Origin: an uncultured Lacibacter sp.
Lineage (GTDB): Bacteria; Bacteroidota; Bacteroidia; Chitinophagales; Chitinophagaceae
Length of the DNA stretch: 34,041 nt
Assembly: GCF_946479605.1 (NCBI RefSeq)
Contig: NZ_CAMLGT010000008.1
Location: 1-34,041, forward strand
Reading direction: 5' to 3'
How positions within the stretch are numbered: the stretch's first letter is position 1; every line of letters begins with the position of its first letter. Shown here in pieces: positions 21,618 through 31,000 of the stretch. Below the pieces are notes generated by a model. It ran no database searches, was not told the origin of the DNA, and saw nothing but the letters and a program-made list of their open reading frames with translations. The translations under genes and the position numbers were made by a program.

Positions 21618-22832
21618 CTATTTGATGAGTACTGCATCTGCGATAACATTTCCAGAAAACGCTTTTGCCGATGGCAAATTCTTCCAGTACATTCCTGCAG
21701 CCGTTAACGTATTGTCAGGATTAGTTGCAGGTAATGAAGCTGGAAAAAAATAGGAATACCGTTCGATATAAGCCTGACTGTTCATCCACTCTGTAGAAAG
21801 CTTCATGAAATATTTATGTACCACTTCTGATGTGCGGTTGATATTGGCATTGTATTCTGTAACCCACACAGGCAGCAATGGGTAAGCGTTATGGACATTG
21901 TTGATGTATGTAACAAAGCGGTTAAAAACACGCTCGGCCGTTAATGAATCTGTTGCGGCGTTATTGGTTTGGCTGCCCCAATCGTACCAATGAACAGGCA
22001 AACAATCGACACGTATTTTTAAGGATTGTGCCTGTGCCATAAAATTGCTGAGCCATTTACCGCTGCCATAAACCTGGTCTTGAGTTACAACAGGCGATGC
22101 TAAACGCAAACCTGTTTTCATCATAATGCGATAACGCTTAATGGCAGTATCTACCGGCACATTCGATTGATCAGTATTATCCGGCTCATTGAATGACAGC
22201 AGATGATCAACATCATTTCTTTCAACCAGGTATTTCACATGATCATCAGTACAGGATCCTTTACCCCAGGTCATGGGTACAAACTGCTGCTTGGCAAAAG
22301 ATGATTTATTCATGCTCCAGCCATAGTACCATTGTGCTGAAAAAGCCTGTACAGCGGCATCATTCACCGATGCAGTTCCTTTCTTTTCAGGATTATTGAT
22401 ACCAATGTAACGGATAAAAGAAATATTGTTCTGCAGGCGTGCAGGCAGATTGGCCTTAATGGCACTATCCTGTGCAATAAACAAAACCGATTCGCCGGTA
22501 CCATCTTCGTTCGCTGCAAACACCAGCATAAATCCTTTTGGCAAATAAAACGAAACGATCTTATTTTCAAACCCAGCCGGTATTGTTTTAACCAATGCCG
22601 ATGTAATTGAATTGGAGGAAGTATAAACTGTATCGGCAGAAAGTTCAACCCAGGGTGATGTCATATTGCCTGCAGCAGAAACAGCGAGTTTGTTTCCCGA
22701 ATAATTGCCCTGCTGGTTACCGATGCTATTGTTTTGATTATTGCCCGGCACAGGTACTGCCGTTTCTTTTTTACAAGAAAGCAAAGCAAGGATGAGCAGT
22801 ACGTTAATGGTATGAATGCAGCGGATGATCAT
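21618..22832 (-). CDS. Asl1-like (GH128-type) glycosidase, surface or periplasmic lipoprotein
   Basis: About 404 residues from the ATG at 22830-22832. This start gives a lipoprotein signal (MIIRCIHTINVLLILALLSC, Cys20); a longer open frame upstream has no signal logic. An Asn/Gly-rich linker follows, then a beta-rich domain of about 110 residues with a crystallin-like feel (LPKGFMLVFAANEDGTG), though that call is weak. The C-terminal half is the Glyco_hydro_cc domain: YYGWSM, FVPMTWGKG, LLSFNEPDN with acid/base Glu216, LPVHWYDWG, VWVTEYNAN with nucleophile Glu326, and ERYSYFFP. Characterised GH128 members cut beta-1,3-glucans; members of this broader family in sulfatase-rich loci may differ. 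It is probably the endo-acting surface enzyme of this locus. It leads the esterase gene by 41 bases. Confidence 0.85.
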   Translation of the reverse strand: MIIRCIHTINVLLILALLSCKKETAVPVPGNNQNNSIGNQQGNYSGNKLAVSAAGNMTSPWVELSADTVYTSSNSITSALVKTIPAGFENKIVSFYLPKGFMLVFAANEDGTGESVLFIAQDSAIKANLPARLQNNISFIRYIGINNPEKKGTASVNDAAVQAFSAQWYYGWSMNKSSFAKQQFVPMTWGKGSCTDDHVKYLVERNDVDHLLSFNEPDNTDQSNVPVDTAIKRYRIMMKTGLRLASPVVTQDQVYGSGKWLSNFMAQAQSLKIRVDCLPVHWYDWGSQTNNAATDSLTAERVFNRFVTYINNVHNAYPLLPVWVTEYNANINRTSEVVHKYFMKLSTEWMNSQAYIERYSYFFPASLPATNPDNTLTAAGMYWKNLPSAKAFSGNVIADAVLIK

Positions 22833-22933
22833 CTTCCTTTTTTTATTACTGATAAGCAGCTCCATGGCCGCACAGCCAATCTGTACAATGAGACGGCATG
22901 TAATTATTTCGTAATAAAAGTAGTAGAATGAAA

Positions 22934-22958
22934 ACTGTATTACACTGCAGAATACAGT
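22934..22958. promoter_or_regulatory. Perfect 8-bp inverted repeat upstream of the Asl1-like glycosidase
   Basis: ACTGTATT (22934-22941) and AATACAGT (22951-22958) are perfect reverse complements with a 9-base spacer that itself contains the palindrome CTGCAG. The site lies about 100 bases before the first gene of the polysaccharide locus, where a promoter is needed because the upstream kinase gene ends at 23076. A second short dyad, AACTG-TT-CAGTT, lies at 22984-22995. Operator function is inferred only from position and symmetry. Confidence 0.4.
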
Positions 22959-23075
22959 ATGAACGAAAAGCCCCTCTGGTTTGAACTGTTCAGTTACCAC
23001 GCAATAGCACCACGGGCGGATTATACAGAATAATCAAAAAAAAAGCCGGGTTTACGACAACACCTGACTACCTCT

Positions 23076-24497
23076 TCAATTAACCAGTGGGATATGGTAT
23101 TTAAAGGTTACTCCTTTAGGTTGGTTACTGTAAACAAACAATTCGCCCTGTAACACCTTTATCCTGCGCTTAATGCTTAAAAAGCTGCTGGGAGTATTAA
23201 TAATTTCATCACTGATACCTGTTCCGTTGTCAGAAAAAAGCAATACAACATATTCTTTTTCCGGTTGCACTTTAAGCTGAACTTCTGTGGCCTTTGCGTA
23301 CTTTAACGTGTTGTTTAAATTCTCCTGAATGATCCTGTAAATATGAAACAGCTCGTTATACTTAAAACATTTATCAAGGCTCACCTGCTCATCAAATGCA
23401 ACACGAATATTACCAGCTGCATTAATTTTTTCAAGCAGCTGCCAAATCATTGCTGTAATTCCGTTATCAATTAATTCTTTCGGTCGCACATCATACACAA
23501 TATCTCTGCACTCAACCACGGCCTTTTCAATCGTATCCTTTAAAATATTGGTGTGAAAAAAATCTGACAGACCGGGAAACGAAATAAGCAGATTATTAAA
23601 TATCATCTGTATGGCAATCAGGTTCTGTGCAACACCATCATGAATTTCAGCTGCAAACCGCTCACGCTCCTGTTCTTCAACTTCTACAATGTTCTGGTAA
23701 GCATTTTTCAATGACTCCTGTGCCTGAAGAAGCTCTGTTACATCATTTGCAAGAACCACCGATCCTTTGCGCCCTTTATAATCAATGCTATTGCTTTCAA
23801 TTTTTACAATAACGATTTCGCCATTTTTTTTGACATGCCTGAAAATGCCGCTCTTAAACTTCCGTTTATTCTGTCTCATCTCGTTCAGAGCTTCCTCAAG
23901 TATGGGTAAATCTTCAGCAGGCCTGATGTCCCGGATCGTCATTTGCATAAATTCCTCACGTAAAAAACCATAGTGACGGATTGCTGCTTCATTTACATCC
24001 AGAAAAACAAGGCTCTCCGTATCATACACCCACATGGGTATCGGACTAAGATGAAACAAATCACTGTAACGCCTTTCAGACTCCTCCATAATTAAAACCG
24101 ATCGCTTCCGTTCAATTCCATATACAATACTTTTATAAAGTACACCAGCATTAATTTCATCTTTTAAAAGATAATCCGTTGCACCCAATGACAGCGAATA
24201 AATACTGAAATCCAGATCAGCATGCCCGGTTAAAACAATTACAGGAGAGAAAGGACAGCTTTTTAATACGGCGCTGATTAATTCTTCACCGCCTTTATCG
24301 GGCAGCGAAAGATCAAGCAAGACAACATCAGGCCGGGGCATTTTTTTGCTGATTGCATCTGCTGCATCCCTGAAACTTTTCGCCTTCACTAAAACCGGTG
24401 CTGCAAATTTCTCATCAATAAATTCCTCAATCAGTAAAATATCACCCGGATTATCCTCAACCAAAAGAATCTGGTATTGCCTGGTATCTTTATTCAT
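23076..24497 (-). CDS. Receiver-PAS-HisKA_3 histidine kinase
   Basis: 473 residues, no membrane segment. Domains in order: an N-terminal receiver (about 8-125) with phosphoacceptor Asp62 in LLDLSLPDKGG; a PAS domain (about 140-258, WVYDTESLVFLDVNEAAIRHYGF); a DegS/NarX-type dimerisation domain with His286 in ERFAAEIHDGVAQNL; and a HATPase domain (about 375-473) with the N-box ENLNNTLKYAKA and SDNGTGIS. HisKA_3 kinases normally phosphorylate LuxR/NarL-type regulators, but none is encoded nearby. The receiver in front suggests the kinase is itself controlled by phosphorylation, perhaps from the two upstream kinases. It starts two bases after the Rcp1-like regulator ends, so they are translated together. 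Its PAS closely resembles two PAS domains of the giant kinase upstream. Confidence 0.94.
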   Translation of the reverse strand: MNKDTRQYQILLVEDNPGDILLIEEFIDEKFAAPVLVKAKSFRDAADAISKKMPRPDVVLLDLSLPDKGGEELISAVLKSCPFSPVIVLTGHADLDFSIYSLSLGATDYLLKDEINAGVLYKSIVYGIERKRSVLIMEESERRYSDLFHLSPIPMWVYDTESLVFLDVNEAAIRHYGFLREEFMQMTIRDIRPAEDLPILEEALNEMRQNKRKFKSGIFRHVKKNGEIVIVKIESNSIDYKGRKGSVVLANDVTELLQAQESLKNAYQNIVEVEEQERERFAAEIHDGVAQNLIAIQMIFNNLLISFPGLSDFFHTNILKDTIEKAVVECRDIVYDVRPKELIDNGITAMIWQLLEKINAAGNIRVAFDEQVSLDKCFKYNELFHIYRIIQENLNNTLKYAKATEVQLKVQPEKEYVVLLFSDNGTGISDEIINTPSSFLSIKRRIKVLQGELFVYSNQPKGVTFKYHIPLVN

Positions 24498-24499
24498 TA

Positions 24500-24934
24500 C
24501 TACTTATTTATTTCCGGAAGTTTAACGATTGTAACCCAAAAATCTTCGATCTTATTCATAACGTTCAAAAAATCATCGGCCTCAACGGGTTTGGTAATGT
24601 AACAATTTGCGTGGTTTTTGTACGACAGGTTTACATCCTGTAACGAAGAGGATGTTGTGAGTATAATAACAGGTAAATGTTTTAAGCGTTCATCGTTTTT
24701 TATAAATGCTAAAACCTCGTGGCCGTTCCGTTTAGGCAGATTAATATCAAGCAGCAAAAGATCAGGTAATTCGCCTGCGTTTTTCTCAACCTGCTCAGCA
24801 AGATAGTCTATTGCCTGCTTGCCATCTTTCAGCACACTGATATGATTAATAATTTTCCGTTCTTTCAATGCTTCTGTTGTAAGAAGTATATCGCCTTCAT
24901 TATCCTCTACCAGTAAAATATGAATTGGTTTCAT
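24500..24934 (-). CDS. Single-domain response regulator, Rcp1-like
   Basis: 144 residues consisting only of a receiver domain: acidic pocket in LLVEDNEGD (residues 8-15), phosphoacceptor Asp63 in LLLLDINLPKRNGHEVL, a Thr-Thr switch in VIILTTSSS, and Lys115 in YITKPVE. The EDNEGDILLT start and PKRNGHEVLAFIK are typical of the Rcp1 (phytochrome-partner) class, which relays phosphate without a DNA-binding output. It lies 30 bases after the membrane PAS kinase and two bases before the receiver-PAS-kinase. The likely partners are those two kinases or the giant one, whose HisKA type (HDLxEP) commonly pairs with Rcp1-like regulators. Confidence 0.95.
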   Translation of the reverse strand: MKPIHILLVEDNEGDILLTTEALKERKIINHISVLKDGKQAIDYLAEQVEKNAGELPDLLLLDINLPKRNGHEVLAFIKNDERLKHLPVIILTTSSSLQDVNLSYKNHANCYITKPVEADDFLNVMNKIEDFWVTIVKLPEINK

Positions 24935-24964
24935 GCTGTTCTGTTTTAAAGTAATGAGCAGAGT

Positions 24965-27499
24965 TTATCTGCCCGGCTTACTGCTTCCTGTATGAAATAA
25001 TGTGATGTTTTTTTCAACTGTAAAATAAAATCTGCTGCCCTTTCCTTCTTCACTCTCTACCCAAATGCGTCCTCCGTGTAAGCTCGCTATTTTTTTACAG
25101 GTTGCCAGTCCCATACCTGTTCCTGCAAACTCTTCCCGTCCATGCAAACGTTTAAACAAATCAAATACGGTATGTAATTCTTCCTGCCGCATACCAATGC
25201 CGTTATCTTCCACAACAAACTGCCAATGGCTGCCTGTATCTGTACAACCGATTTGAATGACAGGAACATGATCCCGGGGCTGATATTTCACAGCATTGGA
25301 AATAAGATTCCGGAACAGAATTTCCAGCCCGGTTTTTTGTGCCCTCACCACGGGCAGATCTGTACAAATAATTTTCGCTTTTTTTTCTTCAAGTACAACA
25401 GCAAGCTGCGCCATTATTTCAAGTACAATATTTCCTGTATTCACTTCCGAAAACAAATCATCTCCGGCCCCTGCACGTGCATACTCCAGCAGGTCATGAA
25501 TAAGTTCATGCATGCGCTTTGTGCTGCTTACAGCTGCATCTATATAACGCAAACCGGTTTCATCCACACGGTCGCCGTATTTTGTTTTCAAAAGCTGCAT
25601 AAAGCTCCCGATCATACGGGCAGGCTCTTTTAAATCATGTGCTGCAATTGAGGCAAATGCTTCAAGTTCTTTATTCTTCTGCAGCAAAGCTGCCCTTGCT
25701 TCCACAATATCCTGTACAGGCCAGCCTTCAGAAATAATTGCAACTACCTGCCCCTGATCATTCAACAATGGTTTCAGGTTAAAAAGAATTGTGACCGGCT
25801 TTTTTTGATGACCCCATATTTCAACCTCATATTTCACTGTCTCGCCTTTCGCTGCTTTTGCAACGGCTTCTTTTAATTGGTATTGTGTTTCACTACTGAT
25901 CTGCCACCAGTAACAATCCCAGAATTTTTTACCCAATACTTCTTCAGAAGACAAACCTGCAAATGAAAGTGCAGTTTGATTAGCTTCCTGTACTGTACCG
26001 TCGGGTGCAAGAAAGCCAATGAGCTGAAAAGTAGAATTAAAAATCCCTCTGAATTTTCGCTCACTCTCTTCAATTTGCAACTGTGCTTTTTTTGATGCGG
26101 TGATATTATGCATCGCCACAACAGCGCCCGCAACCCGTCCTTCATTATTCAGCAACTGTGAGCCGTTTGCCTTTACATATAACCATGAGCCCGACTGATG
26201 CCGGATGGCCATCTCAATTTCTTTTGCAGGCAATCCCTTCCATGCACGGTACAATGGCACTTCATCCGTTGAAAGCGGAGTTACGCCATCGCTCTCGTAA
26301 AGTTGGTAATAGGTCGCCCATTGGTCAGGTGGCAAAGGCTGTTCGGGCATTCCATGCATTTCTCTCGTTGCTTTGTTGAACAGTTTTAAATTCCCTTCAG
26401 CATCGCACACAACAATTCCTGCATCAACAGTTTCAAGCACAGCATCAATAAACGATTTGCTCTCTTTTAAATCAATCTCCATTTTTTTTGCTGTACTGAT
26501 GTCGATATGTGTTCCAAACATCCACAATGGTTTACCATCTTCTGTCCAGCTCATCACTTTACCTCTGTCAAGTATCCATACCCAATGGCCGTCTTTATGT
26601 TTCATCCGGCAGGCACATTCGTAATAATTTGTTTGTGCCGAAAAGCAAGACGCAAGTTTTTCATTCGCCAGCTGCAGGTCATCCGGATGAACAAACCTTT
26701 GCCATGTTTCAATACTTACCGGTTGTAATTCATCAAGTGTATAACCGATGAGGCTGGCCCATATTTCATTAAAAATCGTTTCGCCGGTTTGCACATTCCA
26801 TTCCCATGTGCCTGCATTCGTCCCATCCAGGATATTGTTGATGCGCTCATTTTGTTTACGGATCTGTTCAGTTTCAAACAGCTGCTGTTCGGCCAGCCAC
26901 CTGCGCCGTAATAAAAAAGTCATCAACAGCATCAACAAAACCGCTAACACGATCCATATTACAAATAACCGGTTATTCCAGTATTCAAACCGATTAAACT
27001 CCTGTTGATAAAACGTACTCCTTTCCTCAAGATATTCAAGGAGCACCTGGTAGCGCTTTTCTTCTTCCTGTATTGTTTTAATAGTTTCACTTGTAATCAA
27101 TACACTGTCCGCAATGCCGGGCTGTGCAATAAACCGGTCTAACCTTGCAAAACGGGAACGGATATTTCTTTCATACCCATCAAACAACAACTGTTCTGTT
27201 GAATTGGCAATACCAGACTTATACTCTGCCAGCAGATTATCTGTAGATGCACGTAAGCGGATATAAGAAGAACGATGAAAACTATCTTGTTGTAAACGGA
27301 AGCCCCGGTTATCACGTACCGCTTTTAAAAACTCAACATTTGTTTTACTGATGAGATTGATTTTACGTTCAACAACTATGTTTTGCTGATTGCTGTGTGT
27401 TTGCTTGCTGTAATTGGAAAAATAGATCCATGCACCCGTAAAGATGAGTACTGCCAGCACAGCTGCAGGTAACAGGAATATGATACGGCCTCTCTTCAT
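24965..27499 (-). CDS. Membrane PAS sensor histidine kinase
   Basis: 844 residues from the ATG at 27497-27499; a GTG two codons upstream is an alternative. A transmembrane helix (about 6-27), a periplasmic CHASE3-like helical domain of about 145 residues and a second helix (about 178-198) form the sensor. Then come three PAS domains (about 220-337, 346-471 and 478-597; the first has FVHPDD and GTHIDIS), HisKA with His621 in SIAAHDLKEPARM, and a HATPase with N-box NLISNAVKYQ, VEDNGIGM and GTGMGLA. The signal sensed is unknown. It is followed after 30 bases by the Rcp1-like regulator, its likely phosphate acceptor. An eroded kinase fragment lies directly upstream. Confidence 0.94.
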   Translation of the reverse strand: MKRGRIIFLLPAAVLAVLIFTGAWIYFSNYSKQTHSNQQNIVVERKINLISKTNVEFLKAVRDNRGFRLQQDSFHRSSYIRLRASTDNLLAEYKSGIANSTEQLLFDGYERNIRSRFARLDRFIAQPGIADSVLITSETIKTIQEEEKRYQVLLEYLEERSTFYQQEFNRFEYWNNRLFVIWIVLAVLLMLLMTFLLRRRWLAEQQLFETEQIRKQNERINNILDGTNAGTWEWNVQTGETIFNEIWASLIGYTLDELQPVSIETWQRFVHPDDLQLANEKLASCFSAQTNYYECACRMKHKDGHWVWILDRGKVMSWTEDGKPLWMFGTHIDISTAKKMEIDLKESKSFIDAVLETVDAGIVVCDAEGNLKLFNKATREMHGMPEQPLPPDQWATYYQLYESDGVTPLSTDEVPLYRAWKGLPAKEIEMAIRHQSGSWLYVKANGSQLLNNEGRVAGAVVAMHNITASKKAQLQIEESERKFRGIFNSTFQLIGFLAPDGTVQEANQTALSFAGLSSEEVLGKKFWDCYWWQISSETQYQLKEAVAKAAKGETVKYEVEIWGHQKKPVTILFNLKPLLNDQGQVVAIISEGWPVQDIVEARAALLQKNKELEAFASIAAHDLKEPARMIGSFMQLLKTKYGDRVDETGLRYIDAAVSSTKRMHELIHDLLEYARAGAGDDLFSEVNTGNIVLEIMAQLAVVLEEKKAKIICTDLPVVRAQKTGLEILFRNLISNAVKYQPRDHVPVIQIGCTDTGSHWQFVVEDNGIGMRQEELHTVFDLFKRLHGREEFAGTGMGLATCKKIASLHGGRIWVESEEGKGSRFYFTVEKNITLFHTGSSKPGR

Positions 27500-27586
27500 C
27501 TGCACATTTACATTACAGGATTTATGGGTTGGGTGAACAGAAAGCTGTTTTCTTTTGCTCTTTACTTGTCACCGGTTTCAATCTAT

Positions 27587-28080
27587 TCAACAGTTCAACA
27601 TATTTTTTGCTGCGGTTACACCAAAGCTCATTCCACTACTCTCTTTATATTGGCACTAGTACTGAAACACTGTAAAAGCCCGGTCAAAAAAAATCAGGTG
27701 AAATCACTTTACCTCTGTCAGCAACAGCAAATTGCCAATGGCAGGCAAACAGTTTGGCCGGGAGCTTATTATACTGCCGCTTGTTATTTTTTTGGCAACT
27801 GTGTGTGTTGCCAGGCAGGCGCTGAAATGCATCATACAATGCAGCCGGATGAGCAATTACAGTTTTTACATGTGCAGGCTTTGCCCCTTTTTTCAAACAA
27901 GCCTCAAGGAAAAACAATACCGCATCAGTAAATAGCTGATGCATGCATTTCGCTCCGCAAACTTCATAATGAATATACATCTTTCCTTTCTCATCCAATT
28001 GCGATTCATCTTTTTTTCCGGCTTGTGTAAGAAAGTGGCAGCTAACCTCAACGGTTTCAGTATGAAGTTGATCATGTATT
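27587..28080 (-). pseudogene. Decayed duplicate of a histidine-kinase C-terminus (HisKA/HATPase relic)
   Basis: Minus-strand translation right after the giant kinase's stop codon gives IHDQLHTETVEV...FLTQ, then LDEKGKMYIHYEVCGAKCM. The giant kinase has HDLQEPLRMVTGFLTQ and LDEKGKQYIHFAVDGARRM; 15 of 27 residues match over the second stretch and beyond it. Further on, CHWQFAVADRGK aligns with SWQFSVKDNGIG. After the 8-base A/T tract at 27686-27693, the match continues in another frame past an in-frame stop (AFTVFQ, then SSGMSFGVTAAKN against AGTGMGLAISKKI). The HDLQEP box is damaged and the ATP-binding motifs are lost, while the middle is shortened. A 197-residue open frame (27684-28277) covers part of it, but its upstream half is only the giant kinase read in another frame. 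No function is expected. Confidence 0.72.
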
Positions 28081-31000
28081 TTATTTAGCCAGCGTAAAAT
28101 AAAATGTACTGCCCTCTCCGGGTGTTGATTCCAGCCAGATGCGGCCGCCAAGATTTTCAACAATTTTTTTACTGATGGCCAGGCCCATGCCGGTTCCTGC
28201 ATAATCATCTTTATTATGCAGCCTTTGAAAGATGATAAAGATCTTTTCATAATATTCTTTTTCAATACCAATACCATTATCCTTTACTGAAAACTGCCAG
28301 CTATCTGCCTGTTCCTGTACTGCTAATTCTACAACAGGAGCCACATTACTCCGGCTGTATTTTAATGCGTTGCTGATTAAATTCTGAAACACTTGCCGGA
28401 GTGGCGAACGGTGTCCCCGAAGAACAGGCAATTGCTCAGCTACTAACTGCGCCTGCTTTTCTTCGATCTTACTGCTGAGGAGTAAACGGATTTCAGCAAT
28501 CAGTTCATTAAGATTAATTTCTTCCGGATGAAAACTTACACGGCCAACTCTTGAAAATTCAAGCAGATCAAGAATGATCTGGCGCATGCGTCGTGCTCCA
28601 TCTACAGCAAAGTGAATGTATTGTTTCCCTTTTTCATCAAGTACATGATTATACTTTTTCTCGATCTGTGTTAAAAAACCGGTTACCATCCGTAACGGTT
28701 CCTGCAGATCATGCGAGGCGATATAAGCAAACTGTTCCAGCTCCCTGTTGGAAACAGCCAGCTGCTTTGCACGCTCATCCAAAACAGCATTGAGTTTTCG
28801 TAACGATTCTTCATGCTCTTTGCGGTAGCTGATATCCGTCATTGCGCCTACCACTCTTGTTACAATTCCCTGATCATTCCTGATAAACACAGCACGATCA
28901 ATTACGTAAGCATAATTGCCGTCTGCTTTTTTAAATCGATACTCTTCAAACCAATTATAACTATTTGGGTCCATCATGTACTCCTGAATTTTACCGGCTA
29001 TACGCAATGCATCATCCGTATGAATACAAGAGAGAAGAAAACTGAAACTTACATCAGTTGTTTCAGGATTGTACCCAAACAACGTATTGAATCCTTTGCC
29101 CCAAAATAAAACATCATTCAATACATCGTAATCCCAAACGGCATCGTTGGTAGCTTCTGTTACTTTTTCAAAACGTTCATTGGAGCGGCGGATTTCTGTT
29201 TCTGCATGTTTACGGATACTTACATCCTTAAAATAAACCGACAACCCTTTGGCAGATGGGTATGCACTGATCTCAAACCACCTGTTTACAGGTGCGTAAT
29301 AATCTTCGAAGCTGATGGTGGTACCCGTTTCCATTGCACGATGGTACTGTGTAAAGGAAGCCAGCTTTTTTGCTCCGGCAAATACATCCCATAAATTTTT
29401 ACCTACAATTGCTTCACGCTTTGTGGCAAGCAATGCTTCGGCTTCTTTATTCCAGTATGATACAACCCAGTTACGATCCACCGCAAAAAAAGCATCGCCG
29501 ATACTTTCGAGAATATTGTTACGCTCTTCAAACAACAATTGCAATTCCAGTTCTGCCGTTTTACGCTGATGAACATCCTGGAAACTGCCGAAGATCTTTA
29601 CACAAATACCATCCCGAAATTCGGCCTGGCCAATAGCACGTACCCAGCGCTCATTTCCTTTTGCAGTAATAATAGGCAATTCAAAATCGAATGCTTCACC
29701 TTTGGTAATAGCATCGCCCACGTATTGTTGTACCAACTCACGCACATCCTCTCTGTAAAATGCAATAGCAGACCTCATATCAGGTATAAAATGCTCATCA
29801 ACCTCATGTATTTCCTTTGTCATTTTCGACCATGAGTGAACATCATTGACCACATCTACTTCCCAGCCACCAATACGTGCAAATTCACTGGCATTATCAA
29901 GCAACCGTTGTAATTCTTTTTTATCGGTGATGTCTTTGGCAATTGCATAAATAAGACCTTCCTCCCGTACCGGTGTTGCCGACCATGCAAGCCAGACAAT
30001 TTTTCCTGTTTTTGACACATACCTGTTCTCAAAATAAAGGGTACGCCGGCCGGAAGCAAGCTGTTTTTCTTCATTTACTGTGTTATCCCGATCATCCGTA
30101 TGTACAAATTCACGAAACGGTTTTCCTAACAATTCTTCTTCACTGTACTCCAGCAATTCGCAAAACGCAGGATTGATCCGTTTAAAGAAGCCATCAAAAC
30201 CTGCAATACTGATCACATCAGGAGCCGTATTGAACAATTGGTTTAAACTTTCTTCCAGTTGCTTTCGCCTGATTTCTTCAGCAAGATGCTGTGTAACATT
30301 TTGCAACAGTGCTAACTGGGCATCACCCGGCCGCTCCTCTTTAAAAAGCCCAACCAACAATACGCCGATCAGTTGGTCCTTACTCCGTAACGGAATACCA
30401 GCTGCTGTTTTTAAGCCTGCTTTTAATGCAGCTTCACGACGTACAAACCGGGGATCATTATCTACATTTTTCCATACATGTAACCGGTCTTTTTCCCAAA
30501 CATAACCAGGCATGCCCTGTCCTTTTTCAAAACTGAGTGCAGTTGAAGATGTATCATAAAACAATTCCTTTTTCTCAGGTAAAATATAACCTGAAAACAG
30601 GTGAATATACCTGGCATCTTCATTCAGGAACCAGGTTTCTGCCATACCATAATGATCCGATTCGACCATTCGTTTCATTACCTCCGGCAAAATATCTTTC
30701 AGTGGTTTCTCCTGGTTAAACGAAAGGCTGATATCGGCCAGCAGCTTCCGTTGCAATTCATCCAGCTTTCGTTCAGTAATATCTTTTTGTACACTTACCC
30801 AATGGGTAAACCAGCCGTTTTCATCAGCAACCGGTGCAATGGAAAGATTTACCCAGAACTCACGACCATCTTTGCTGTAATTGAGTACATCCACATCACA
30901 ATATTTCCATTGCCGCAAATCTTCTCCCAGCTTTTTTAAAACAGCCATATCTGAACCGGGCCCTTGTAAAATGCGGGGTGTCTTACCAATTATTTCTTCC

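Noticed and set aside
23036..23044. Nine-base A run (T run on minus) after the receiver-PAS-kinase as an intrinsic terminator
   Set aside because: I could not find a matching GC-rich stem directly before the T run.
27524..27931. Plus-strand 135-codon open frame
   Set aside because: It is antisense to the kinase relic, has no family resemblance and no genes in its orientation around it.
27684..28277. 197-residue minus-strand open frame overlapping the end of the giant kinase
   Set aside because: Its first 65 codons are the giant kinase's coding sequence in another frame and the rest is the eroded kinase relic, so it is not a real gene as drawn.
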